Position numbers and translations under genes: made by a program
Part shown: in pieces, positions 1 through 4,898 of the stretch
Position numbering within the stretch: the first letter of the stretch is position 1
How the letters are laid out: every line of letters starts with the position of its first letter
The notes under the pieces: generated by a model
What the model was told of the DNA's origin: nothing
The model's input: the letters and a program-made list of their open reading frames with translations, nothing else
Database searches by the model: none
Virus record (IMG/VR): IMGVR_UViG_3300014306_000018
Span: 1-20,321 of that record
Reading direction: 5' to 3' (one strand)
DNA: 20,321 bases
DNA from: a virus

Positions 1-58
1 AGCAGGGGGCCATATGCGATCGTGTTCGCGCCGCCCTCTCGAGGACAGCGCCGCACTC

Positions 59-313
59 CTAGATGTCAGTCTCGTCTATAGAGAGAGACTCGATAACCCA
101 CGGGTAGGGGGTGGCACCCGGCAGTGCGGAAGCAACGAGGTCAGCCATGCGTAGTCGGTCGTTGCTCCCGACGAGGTCACGCACCAGGGTGCGGACGGGC
201 TGACGTGTGGTGACCGTGTTGTGTGGTGCGACGAGTTCGTCGTCACGCTCACGACGATAGACAGACGCCGCGATTCGGCTGCGGTTGGCAGCACGCTGAG
301 AACGCCAAGTCAT
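59..313 (-). CDS. Hypothetical protein, 84 aa
   Basis: Function not recognised. The start is the ATG at 313-311, chosen because GGAGGA lies 7-8 nt upstream on the minus strand; the same frame stays open much further upstream, but that part looks like shadow coding. The protein has a basic N-terminal third rich in Arg (RSQRAANRSRIAASVYRRER) and an acidic end (SLSIDETDI). No signal peptide, membrane segment or cysteine cluster is visible. It lies downstream of the other minus-strand gene (477-809), probably on the same leftward transcript. The good ribosome binding site and ordinary amino-acid mix support it being real. Confidence 0.6.
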   Translation of the reverse strand: MTWRSQRAANRSRIAASVYRRERDDELVAPHNTVTTRQPVRTLVRDLVGSNDRLRMADLVASALPGATPYPWVIESLSIDETDI

Positions 314-476
314 GTGATTGTCCTCCAGCCCAACGAACGGCCAACGAGCAGGGCGGGCTAGCTCCCTACGAGGCCAACGAGGCGATCGCGAAGGCAACGA
401 GTGCCCTGGCGATCGCCACGCGAGGATCCGCAAGAAGAATGCGAGGCCGGCACTGCCGGCCCCGCACCCTGGGGCG

Positions 477-809
477 TTACTTCGCGGCTGCCGCGTCCAG
501 TGCGCGAGCAAGCGCACCGGTCTGGCCGGGACCGCGATGCGAGCGGAAGTTGCGCACCATGCACGCGTTCTCCGCCACGATGGCATCGGCGTTGCTCTTG
601 CGCACCGCCGCGAGCCATTCCTTCGGCCATCCGTTGACCTGGCGCAACACCGCGATGGCGGCATCGCGAGACTCTGCAAGGACCATGCCCTGTGCCGTGG
701 CCTTCTCGAGAGTGATGGGCGAGAACTCGCGCCCGCATGCGCAGACGAGAGGATGCTTCGCCGTGGTCGTCGCAACGCTTGCGACCAGAGACTGCCCGAA
801 TGTCGACAT
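477..809 (-). CDS. Hypothetical protein, 110 aa
   Basis: Function not recognised. The ATG at 809-807 is preceded by GGGAGC at about 8 nt. A longer version starting at GTG 851-849, about 10 nt from a GGGGAGG, is possible and would add 14 residues (MRARAFAGAYGSDI). The protein has one Cys pair (residues CACGREF near position 23), a central helical-looking stretch (LAESRDAAIAVLRQVNGW) and an Ala-rich end. A single CxC pair is too little to call a zinc site. A candidate minus-strand promoter lies upstream at 881-909. It is probably co-transcribed with the gene at 59-313. Confidence 0.65.
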   Translation of the reverse strand: MSTFGQSLVASVATTTAKHPLVCACGREFSPITLEKATAQGMVLAESRDAAIAVLRQVNGWPKEWLAAVRKSNADAIVAENACMVRNFRSHRGPGQTGALARALDAAAAK

Positions 810-880
810 GATGTCGCTCCCATAGGCTCCCGCGAAGGCTCGTGCGCGCACTGTGCACACACCTCCCCTTCGGTAATAGG

Positions 881-909
881 AACATACCCTAGTCGATCAT
901 GGGTCCCAA
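881..909 (-). promoter_or_regulatory. Candidate leftward promoter for the two minus-strand genes
   Basis: On the minus strand a TTGGGA (909-904) is followed after exactly 17 nt by TATGTT (886-881). Each hexamer matches 4 of 6 consensus bases of a sigma-70/sigma-A promoter. Transcription would start near 874 and run into the gene at 809-477. Identified by eye only. Confidence 0.35.
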
Positions 910-988
910 CCCCAGGATGCTTATGGACTATCGAGTGTCGTAGCAGAAAATCCCCCGCACAGGCCACGGGAGCCTCGCACCTACGTAA

Positions 989-1010
989 CACACATCGTGT
1001 ACCATGTGTG
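989..1010 (+). promoter_or_regulatory. Inverted repeat upstream of the early plus-strand genes, possible operator/promoter
   Basis: CACACAT (989-995) and ATGTGTG (1004-1010) form a perfect 7-bp dyad with an 8-nt centre. The centre and right arm contain TACCAT (1000-1005), a possible -10 element about 35 nt before the Shine-Dalgarno of the gene at 1046. No convincing -35 is seen. A repressor-controlled promoter for the rightward operon is plausible but unproven. Confidence 0.3.
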
Positions 1011-1045
1011 CAACACCCGATGGGTGGGCTAACGGTGGAGGACCG

Positions 1046-1351
1046 ATGACTCAAGACGGCGTGGTCGAGATCCTTGGCGAGATCAGGGACATCCTGAGAC
1101 AGATGGAAGTCAGGCTCCAGGACATCGAGGCATCTGCGGGGGCACAGGAAGTGAGCCTCGCCTCGCTCGTGAATACCAATCGTCTCGGCATCATGTTCAG
1201 TGGGTTCGCACTGGGTAACCGTCTCGCGGACCTGAAGCATGGGACTCCGGGGCTGAAGGAACAGGAGGAGTTCTGCCAGAAGGCATTCACGCTCGCGGCG
1301 ACTGCGCTCGAGCGCGATTCGGGGGACAACGATGGGGAGATGATCGTTTGA
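1046..1351 (+). CDS. Hypothetical coiled-coil-like protein, 101 aa
   Basis: First gene of a rightward run. The ATG at 1046 follows GGTGGAGGA with good spacing. The N-terminal 35 residues (EILGEIRDILRQMEVRLQDI) show a heptad-like hydrophobic pattern suggesting a short coiled coil. The rest is helical-looking with an acidic end (RDSGDNDGE). No family recognised. Its stop overlaps the TTG start of the next gene (TTGA), indicating translational coupling. Confidence 0.75.
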   Translation: MTQDGVVEILGEIRDILRQMEVRLQDIEASAGAQEVSLASLVNTNRLGIMFSGFALGNRLADLKHGTPGLKEQEEFCQKAFTLAATALERDSGDNDGEMIV

Positions 1352-1575
1352 GTACAAGGTTGGTGACCGAGACGGCCAGGTTCTACTTGGGAGAGTTGGC
1401 CGGTCGGGCGACTCTCGAGGAAGAGGCACTCACGAGCATCCTGTATGACATCGAGCAGGCCACGATGAAGTGGACGTGGCAGAACATCCGCGACACCATC
1501 CGTGCGCTGCGCGATTCTGGCGAACGGACGGACGCAGACATCATCGCCCTTCTTCTTGGAGAGAACGATGGCTGA
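1348..1575 (+). CDS. Hypothetical protein, 75 aa
   Basis: The start is TTG at 1348, overlapping the previous stop as TTGA, with GGGGAG 7 nt upstream. The product is small, acidic and helix-rich (LAGRATLEEEALTSILYDIE) and ends in LLLGENDG. No family recognised. It overlaps the next gene by 8 nt. An in-frame GTG a few codons in would be an alternative start, but the Shine-Dalgarno spacing favours TTG. Confidence 0.7.
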   Translation: MSTRLVTETARFYLGELAGRATLEEEALTSILYDIEQATMKWTWQNIRDTIRALRDSGERTDADIIALLLGENDG

Positions 1576-1927
1576 GATGTTCGACAAGTGGGAGAAGGAA
1601 TCGATGCTCTGCTCATGCAGCGTCGAGTCTCGATTCGAACTCGCGGCCCTGCTCGAAGAGGCACTCGTCGAACTCGATTGCGGGCAGGAGGATTTCCTGT
1701 CGAAGGCGATCATGTACCTGTGGCACGAGTACAACGTCAGCACCTCGTTCGCGTGCGACCAGTGGTTCGGCGTCAGCAGCATCGAGATGCTCGAGGACAA
1801 GCGGGGTCAGCCCGACATGTCCAGCAACATGTTCATCCAGTGTGACGAGGCAGAGATCGGGCTTGCCTGGACCGTCCTGTACTGGACCAAGCATGGGACC
1901 AAGCAGAACCAGGTGCTGGTGCATTGA
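1568..1927 (+). CDS. Hypothetical protein, 119 aa
   Basis: Starts at ATG 1568 with GGAGAG about 4-5 nt upstream, overlapping the preceding gene by 8 nt. The product is acidic and has five Cys residues, including a CSC near residue 15, and several Trp. No motif allows a family call. The spacing of the Cys residues does not match a standard zinc ribbon. Its stop overlaps the TTG start of a small membrane peptide. Confidence 0.75.
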   Translation: MAEMFDKWEKESMLCSCSVESRFELAALLEEALVELDCGQEDFLSKAIMYLWHEYNVSTSFACDQWFGVSSIEMLEDKRGQPDMSSNMFIQCDEAEIGLAWTVLYWTKHGTKQNQVLVH

Positions 1928-2022
1928 GGCGGCTCTGGGCGCTGGTCGCAGTGTTGGCCCTGGCGTGGGCCGGGATGTTCCTCATCGGCTGGCTCTTCAT
2001 GGGAGACGTATGGCAGATCTAG
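1924..2022 (+). CDS. Small single-pass membrane peptide, 32 aa
   Basis: TTG at 1924 overlaps the previous stop (TTGA). The peptide begins with two Arg and then has one strongly hydrophobic segment (RRLWALVAVLALAWAGMFLI continuing to GWLF), ending GDVWQI. A positively charged N-terminus and one membrane helix are clear. Weak AGG-type Shine-Dalgarno sequence upstream; coupling to the preceding gene would help. It could be a small membrane regulator or accessory peptide. A holin role cannot be claimed: no endolysin is next to it. The next gene starts inside it (13-nt overlap). Confidence 0.6.
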   Translation: MRRLWALVAVLALAWAGMFLIGWLFMGDVWQI

Positions 2023-2237
2023 GTGGCAGTTGGACGACCAACTCGACGTTCGAGCTGGGGTACAACCAGTTCATCCCGTTCCGTGGTCGCGTGACGCGCA
2101 AGAGCAAGCGTGGGTCGAAGAAGTGTGTCGCCATCCGTGCTGGTACGTGGATCGGGCAGATCGCGTACTCCTACATCGCCTTCGACGGAGAGGAGATCCC
2201 GGCATCGGACGTGGCCGATGTATCCTTCTCCCAGTGA
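2010..2237 (+). CDS. Hypothetical protein, 75 aa
   Basis: ATG at 2010 with GGGAG about 4 nt upstream, overlapping the membrane-peptide gene by 13 nt. The centre is basic (GRVTRKSKRGSKK) and the rest is beta-looking with many aromatic residues (IGQIAYSYIAFDGEEI). This could be a small barrel-type nucleic-acid-binding protein, but no family was recognised and the function is inference only. The stop TGA overlaps the Shine-Dalgarno sequence of the following reading frame. Confidence 0.7.
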   Translation: MADLGGSWTTNSTFELGYNQFIPFRGRVTRKSKRGSKKCVAIRAGTWIGQIAYSYIAFDGEEIPASDVADVSFSQ

Positions 2238-2243
2238 AAGGAG

Positions 2244-2474
2244 GTGCGTGATGGGCGTTCATTACGTCCCTTTTGCGGGTGGATCTACGTAGACGGGGTC
2301 AAGCACAAGTGTGTCGCCCTCAAGTTCGTCGAGCATGAGCATGGCAAGCAGCAGGACGACGACATGTACTTCGTCACCTGTCATGGCGCATGCGTAGAGT
2401 GCGATACGGTCGTATCGCTGCACTGGCCAAGCCCTGAAGACATCGAGGACTGCCTGGTTGAGCATCATCAGTGA
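2244..2474 (+). CDS. Hypothetical Cys-containing protein, probably made by -1 frameshifting from ATG 2251
   Basis: The long open frame has no good start. GTG 2244 lies inside the AAAGGAGG Shine-Dalgarno (2237-2244), and the next in-frame start is far inside. That Shine-Dalgarno is instead perfectly placed (6 nt) for ATG 2251 in another frame, which would stop after 13 residues (MGVHYVPFAGGST). In that frame a CCCTTTT slippery heptamer at 2268-2274 allows a -1 shift into the long frame, giving a coherent 74-residue protein starting MGVHYVPFCGWIYVDG. The product has several Cys residues (CHGACVEC) that might bind metal. A sequencing indel in the T run would give the same picture. It overlaps the sulfotransferase gene by 17 nt. 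Confidence 0.6.
   Translation: MRDGRSLRPFCGWIYVDGVKHKCVALKFVEHEHGKQQDDDMYFVTCHGACVECDTVVSLHWPSPEDIEDCLVEHHQ
2268..2274 (+). promoter_or_regulatory. Candidate -1 ribosomal frameshift site (CCCTTTT)
   Basis: The heptamer reads C CCT TTT in the frame of ATG 2251, the X XXY YYZ form of a -1 slippery site. After the shift the codons read CCC TTT TGC and continue to the stop at 2472-2474. The zero-frame stop is at 2290-2292. A perfect 10-bp palindrome (TCTACGTAGA, 2284-2293) lies just downstream, but no strong stimulatory stem-loop or pseudoknot is obvious. Confidence 0.45.
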
Positions 2475-3084
2475 CTCGAAGAAGTTCGCCTTCATCCACA
2501 TCCCGAAGAACGCCGGACATTCGGTCACATGGTGGCTACAGCCAAGGCTCGATGAGGGAGACATGGCCAGGCTCGAGTGGGAGACGCCAGACCCGATGGT
2601 CGGCTGGGGGCTGGAAAAGCACTCGCCGGCCATCGACTACATGGCGTGGATGGAAGCGACCGGTCGGGACTGGGACTCCTACAAGACCTTCGTCATCACG
2701 AGGCATCCAGAAGAGCGCGCCGTCGCCATCTACTGGGAGACGTGGCGCAACCGGCACAACCGAGATGATTGGTATTGGAGCCGAGCCGGTCGACGGTGGT
2801 GGATCGAGTTCGACAAGGCGGATGGGCCAGACGAGTTCATCGCCGCAGGGTTGCTTGATCCAGACAATCCGCTGAACATCCTCAAGACGCAGGAGTGGTT
2901 CAGCGTCGGCGTGTCGACCTATGTGCCCATCAGCGGCTTCGCTGACTTCCTCCCAGAGTGGCTTGGCGTCGAGGGCAGGCCGCACATCGCCCACGCCGGG
3001 AACTACCCGCAGGCCGAACTGTCCGAACGCTCGCGGGAGTACGTCGCCATGGCGTATGCCCCGGACTACGACTTCCCCTTCTAA
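2458..3084 (+). CDS. Sulfotransferase-family protein, 208 aa
   Basis: Likely transfers sulfate from PAPS to an acceptor. Near the N-terminus, FIHIPKNAGHS (residues 12-22) matches the 5'-phosphosulfate-binding loop of carbohydrate-type sulfotransferases (HIPKxAGxS). At residues 76-93, KTFVITRHPEERAVAIYW matches the 3'-phosphate-binding element (xxRxPxxRxxSxY), with Ala in place of the usual Ser. At 208 residues it is short for the family. No signal peptide or membrane anchor is seen, so it should act in the cytoplasm. The start is TTG 2458 with GAGGA 8 nt upstream, overlapping the preceding gene by 17 nt. It ends the rightward run. Acceptor unknown; a glycan made by the sugar genes at 13-17 kb is a speculative candidate. 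Confidence 0.75.
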   Translation: MSIISDSKKFAFIHIPKNAGHSVTWWLQPRLDEGDMARLEWETPDPMVGWGLEKHSPAIDYMAWMEATGRDWDSYKTFVITRHPEERAVAIYWETWRNRHNRDDWYWSRAGRRWWIEFDKADGPDEFIAAGLLDPDNPLNILKTQEWFSVGVSTYVPISGFADFLPEWLGVEGRPHIAHAGNYPQAELSERSREYVAMAYAPDYDFPF

Positions 3085-3091
3085 GACAGCA

Positions 3092-3130
3092 CCGCCGCCC
3101 CTGCCTGTTGTGTATCGCAGGGACGGCGGC
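3092..3130 (+). terminator. GC-rich hairpin after the sulfotransferase gene
   Basis: GCCGCC plus CCTGC pairs with GCAGG plus CGGCGGC, with a 2-3 nt bulge and an 11-12 nt loop, starting 8 nt after the stop codon. No T-run follows, so it may be a weak or factor-assisted terminator or an mRNA-end stabiliser. Confidence 0.4.
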
Positions 3131-3140
3131 TAGTCGCGGC

Positions 3141-3162
3141 TGTGCCATCGCGCTATGGCACA
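3141..3162. repeat. Perfect 8-bp inverted repeat between convergent transcripts
   Basis: TGTGCCAT (3141-3148) and ATGGCACA (3155-3162) form a hairpin with a 6-nt loop. It lies between the end of the rightward genes and the 3' end of the leftward tRNA array, where a bidirectional transcription stop would be useful. There is no T-run on either side, so the terminator role is inference. Confidence 0.4.
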
Positions 3163-3188
3163 TATGGTGTACACGTCGAACACGAACG

Positions 3189-3239
3189 TGTCAACTGTAT
3201 GAGACATTCGGACTCCAGACCCCGGATGTCAACTATATG
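3189..3239. repeat. Two near-identical 13-bp direct repeats, TGTCAACT(G/A)TATG
   Basis: The copies are at 3189-3201 and 3227-3239 and differ at one base. On the minus strand each contains TTGACA. The same TGTCAAC core occurs at 5677-5683, at the other end of the tRNA array. They could be binding sites for a regulator; as -35 boxes they would point leftward, away from the array. Confidence 0.35.
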
Positions 3240-3247
3240 TTACGTGT

Positions 3248-3321
3248 TGGCAAGCCCACTAGGATTCGAACCTAGATCTTCCGGGTTGGAGCCGGAAATC
3301 CTACCGTTGAACGACGGACTC
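3248..3321 (-). tRNA. tRNA-Trp(CCA)
   Basis: Cloverleaf read on the minus strand: acceptor GAGTCCG with TGGGCTT (all pairs, three G-U), discriminator G, encoded CCA. Anticodon stem TCCGG/CCGGA, loop CTCCAAC, anticodon CCA. T-loop TTCGAAT. Last gene of the array transcript. Confidence 0.9.
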
Positions 3322-3323
3322 AC

Positions 3324-3398
3324 TGGTACCCTCGAGAGGATTCGAACCTCCACCCGAACGCTTAGGGGGCGCTTGCTCGTCCATTGAGCTTCGAGGGT
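3324..3398 (-). tRNA. tRNA-Arg(CCT)
   Basis: Acceptor ACCCTCG/CGAGGGT, D-stem GCTC/GAGC, anticodon stem AGCGC/GCGTT, loop CCCCTAA, anticodon CCT reading AGG, encoded CCA. Odd point: position 33 is C rather than the nearly universal U. Confidence 0.85.
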
Positions 3399-3399
3399 A

Positions 3400-3485
3400 T
3401 GGCGGAGCCTGCACGGACTCGAACCTGCACGGGTGTTACCCCTTCACTGTTTTCAAGACAGCTAACCGCACCTATGGGAGGCTCC
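3400..3485 (-). tRNA. tRNA-Ser(TGA)
   Basis: Acceptor GGAGCCT/AGGCTCC, discriminator G, CCA. Anticodon loop CTTGAAA with TGA. A long variable arm (AAGGGGTAACACCC) marks it as class II, as expected for Ser. Confidence 0.9.
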
Positions 3486-3489
3486 GTAT

Positions 3490-3565
3490 TGGCACCCCTA
3501 CGGGGATTCGAACCCCGGTCGCCAGGCTGAGAACCTGGCATCCTAGACCACTAGACGATAGGGAC
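3490..3565 (-). tRNA. tRNA-Glu(CTC)
   Basis: Anticodon stem CCAGG/CCTGG, loop TTCTCAG, anticodon CTC; T-loop TTCGAAT; acceptor GTCCCTA/TAGGGGT, discriminator G, CCA. D-arm is typical of tRNA-Glu. Confidence 0.92.
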
Positions 3566-3567
3566 AC

Positions 3568-3641
3568 TGGCGGTGCTGAAGGGGATCGAACCCTCTCCAA
3601 CTGTTAGACAGACAGACGTGCGGCCACTACACCACAGCACC
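3568..3641 (-). tRNA. tRNA-Asp(GTC)
   Basis: Acceptor starts GGTGCTG and the 3' end is CAGCACCG-CCA. Anticodon loop CTGTCTA, anticodon GTC. The outermost anticodon-stem pair (27-43) is a T-T mismatch. T-loop TTCGATC. Confidence 0.88.
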
Positions 3642-3642
3642 G

Positions 3643-3730
3643 TGGCGGAAGGACAAGGGATCGAACCTTGGCAGGCTTTCACCTGACTGCCGGTTAGCAA
3701 CCGGGTGCCTTACCTCTCGGCCAGCCTTCC
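3643..3730 (-). tRNA. tRNA-Ser(GCT)
   Basis: Anticodon loop TTGCTAA, anticodon GCT. Long variable arm with a GCAGGC-type stem confirms class II. Acceptor GGAAGGC/TCCTTCC (last pair mismatched), discriminator G, CCA. Confidence 0.9.
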
Positions 3731-3737
3731 GCGTATG

Positions 3738-3814
3738 TGGTAGCCCTCCCCGGATTCGAACCGGGATCCTTCCCGTCTTGAGCGGGACGCCTCTGCCAGT
3801 TGGGCTAGAGGGCT
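3738..3814 (-). tRNA. tRNA-Leu(CAA) on a class I body
   Basis: Anticodon stem TCCCG/CGGGA, loop CTCAAGA, anticodon CAA reading TTG. Acceptor AGCCCTC/GAGGGCT, discriminator A, CCA. The variable loop is only AGGAT (5 nt), although bacterial tRNA-Leu normally has a long variable arm. The assignment rests on the anticodon; see findings. Confidence 0.82.
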
Positions 3815-3815
3815 T

Positions 3816-3890
3816 TGGTGCCGCCAGTCCGATTTGCACGGACACTGACCGGGCTTCAACCGGGCGTGCTACTGCTGACACTACAGCGGC
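3816..3890 (-). tRNA. tRNA-Phe(GAA)
   Basis: Acceptor GCCGCTG/TGGCGGC, discriminator A, CCA. Anticodon loop TTGAAGC, anticodon GAA. The T-loop is TGCAAAT, so position 55 is G instead of the usual T (pseudouridine). Confidence 0.88.
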
Positions 3891-3892
3891 GT

Positions 3893-3969
3893 TGGTGGGG
3901 CAAGTGAGATTCGAACTCACACTGGGCGGATTCTGACTCCGCTTCCTCTACCAGTTGGGATACAGCCCC
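3893..3969 (-). tRNA. tRNA-Leu(CAG) on a class I body
   Basis: Anticodon stem GCGGA/TCCGC, loop GTCAGAA, anticodon CAG reading CTG. Acceptor GGGGCTG/TTGCCCC with one T-T mismatch, discriminator A, CCA. Short 5-nt variable loop, unusual for Leu. Confidence 0.82.
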
Positions 3970-3970
3970 T

Positions 3971-4046
3971 TGGGGTAATCGCTGGGACTCGAACCCAGTT
4001 ACCGGGAGTCACAATCCCGTGCCGCAACCCGTTTGGCTTCGACCAC
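3971..4046 (-). tRNA. tRNA-His(GTG)
   Basis: Acceptor GTGGTCG/CGATTAC, with the His hallmarks discriminator C73 and a G at position -1 (4047). Anticodon loop TTGTGAC, anticodon GTG. Encoded CCA. Confidence 0.92.
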
Positions 4047-4048
4047 CA

Positions 4049-4119
4049 TGGAGCCCCTGCTAGGAGTCGAACCTAGACCATCTGCTTACAAGGCAGACGC
4101 TCTTCCCAAGAACGAGGGC
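4049..4119 (-). tRNA. tRNA-Thr(TGT) with shortened D-arm
   Basis: Acceptor GCCCTCG/CAGGGGC, discriminator T, CCA. Anticodon stem TCTGC/GCAGA, loop CTTGTAA, anticodon TGT. Only 15 nt separate the acceptor and anticodon stems (TTCTTGGGAAGAGCG), forming a TCTT/AAGA stem with a GGG triloop. Same design as tRNA-Thr(CGT) at 4277. Confidence 0.82.
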
Positions 4120-4120
4120 T

Positions 4121-4197
4121 TGGCACCGCGTGCCGGATTCGAACCGGCGTCGTCGGGATTGAAAGTCCCGCATCCTGGACCACTAGACGAACGCGAC
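4121..4197 (-). tRNA. tRNA-Glu(TTC)
   Basis: Anticodon stem CGGGA/TCCCG, loop CTTTCAA, anticodon TTC. Acceptor GTCGCGT/ACGCGGT, discriminator G, CCA. D-arm like that of the other Glu tRNA. Confidence 0.92.
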
Positions 4198-4198
4198 T

Positions 4199-4275
4199 TG
4201 GTACTCCTGGGAGGACTCGAACCCCCGGCGCGCTGGGTGTAAACCAGCCGTTCTAGCCGCTGAAACTACAGGAGT
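4199..4275 (-). tRNA. tRNA-Val(TAC)
   Basis: Acceptor ACTCCTG/CAGGAGT, discriminator A, CCA. Anticodon stem GCTGG/CCAGC, loop TTTACAC, anticodon TAC. D-arm GTTTCAGCGGCTAGAAC is normal. Confidence 0.92.
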
Positions 4276-4276
4276 A

Positions 4277-4347
4277 TGGAGCTCCAGCAGGGAGTCGAAC
4301 CCTGAGATGCTGATTACGAAACAGCAGCCCGACCATCGGACAAGAGC
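4277..4347 (-). tRNA. tRNA-Thr(CGT) with shortened D-arm
   Basis: Acceptor GCTCTTG/CTGGAGC, discriminator T, CCA. Loop TTCGTAA, anticodon CGT; the innermost anticodon-stem pair is T-T. Only 15 nt lie between the acceptor and anticodon stems, forming CCGA/TCGG with a TGG triloop. Confidence 0.8.
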
Positions 4348-4348
4348 T

Positions 4349-4422
4349 TGGCTGGCACGCCTGGATTCGAACCAGGCCCGGATGGTTAACAGCCAACCGT
4401 GCTACCGCTACACCACACGCCA
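4349..4422 (-). tRNA. tRNA-Asn(GTT)
   Basis: Acceptor TGGCGTG/CGTGCCA, discriminator G, CCA. Anticodon loop CTGTTAA, anticodon GTT. One T-T mismatch in the anticodon stem (GTTGG/CCATC). T-loop TTCGAAT. Confidence 0.88.
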
Positions 4423-4429
4423 GTGCATT

Positions 4430-4514
4430 TGGTAGGTCCGGAGGGAGTCGAACCCTCAATCCGCATGGGCAACAGCCTCTCAGACTGCCGTGTATACCAT
4501 TCCACCACGGACCT
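4430..4514 (-). tRNA. tRNA-Leu(GAG)
   Basis: Acceptor AGGTCCG/CGGACCT, discriminator A, CCA. Anticodon loop CTGAGAG, anticodon GAG reading CTC. Long variable arm (TGCCCATGCGGAT), the normal class II form for Leu, in contrast with the two other Leu genes here. Confidence 0.9.
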
Positions 4515-4515
4515 A

Positions 4516-4591
4516 TGGTTGCAGCCGGGGGAGTCGAACCCCAAGAGGAGGGGTATGAACCCTCCGTGATCTCCGGACCATAACGACTGCG
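4516..4591 (-). tRNA. tRNA-Met(CAT), initiator-like
   Basis: Anticodon loop TTCATAC, anticodon CAT. Acceptor CGCAGTC/GGCTGCA pairs at six positions and leaves a C1-A72 mismatch, a hallmark of bacterial initiator tRNA. The anticodon stem GAGGG/CCCTC has the three consecutive G-C pairs also typical of initiators. Discriminator A, CCA. The D-arm fits the standard pattern poorly, so an elongator or Ile2 role is not fully excluded. Confidence 0.85.
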
Positions 4592-4592
4592 A

Positions 4593-4666
4593 TGGAGCCT
4601 CACCAGGGAGTCGAACCCTGCCTGCCTCAATACCAATGAGACGTGCTGCCGCAACACTTGAAAGGC
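4593..4666 (-). tRNA. tRNA-Thr(GGT)
   Basis: Acceptor GCCTTTC/GTGAGGC (one T-T mismatch), discriminator T, CCA. Anticodon stem TCTCA/TGAGG, loop TTGGTAT, anticodon GGT. The D-arm is of nearly normal length, unlike the other two Thr genes. Confidence 0.88.
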
Positions 4667-4668
4667 GT

Positions 4669-4744
4669 TGGTACTGCGACTGGGAATCGAACCCAGACCT
4701 CCACCTTGGCAAGGTGGCATCCTGGCCGTTGAGACGACCGCAGT
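4669..4744 (-). tRNA. tRNA-Gly(GCC)
   Basis: Acceptor ACTGCGG/TCGCAGT, discriminator A, CCA. Anticodon stem CCACC/GGTGG, loop TTGCCAA, anticodon GCC. Confidence 0.92.
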
Positions 4745-4745
4745 A

Positions 4746-4820
4746 TGGAGAGTCCGGTGGGACTTGAACCCACAACTGAGAGGGTAAGAACCTCCCGGTT
4801 TACCGTTAGCCTACGGACCC
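4746..4820 (-). tRNA. tRNA-Lys(CTT)
   Basis: Acceptor GGGTCCG/CGGACTC, discriminator T, CCA. Anticodon loop TTCTTAC, anticodon CTT reading AAG. T-loop TTCAAGT. Confidence 0.9.
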
Positions 4821-4821
4821 T

Positions 4822-4897
4822 TGGTAGGGAGAGTGAGAGTCGAACTCACGACTACGTGCTTCCAAGGCACGTCGGTTGGCCGCTACCGTACCTCCCT
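4822..4897 (-). tRNA. tRNA-Pro(TGG)
   Basis: Acceptor AGGGAGG/TCTCCCT, discriminator A, CCA. Anticodon stem CGTGC/GCACG, loop CTTGGAA, anticodon TGG. Confidence 0.92.
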
Positions 4898-4898
4898 A

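Noticed and set aside
318-1049. Plus-strand open frame of 243 codons
   Set aside because: It overlaps the supported minus-strand gene at 477-809, lacks a ribosome binding site and has biased Arg/His/Cys composition.
59-1429. Very long minus-strand open frame (456 codons)
   Set aside because: Apart from its last 84 codons (59-313), which have a good ribosome binding site, it runs antisense through better supported genes and has Arg/Pro/Ser-rich low-complexity content typical of shadow frames in GC-rich DNA.
3189-3239. Resemblance of the TGTCAAC repeats to L5-type stoperators (GGTGGATGTCAAG)
   Set aside because: Only the ATGTCAA core matches; the flanks differ and the same core arises from TTGACA -35-like sequences. 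Too weak to claim a repressor system.
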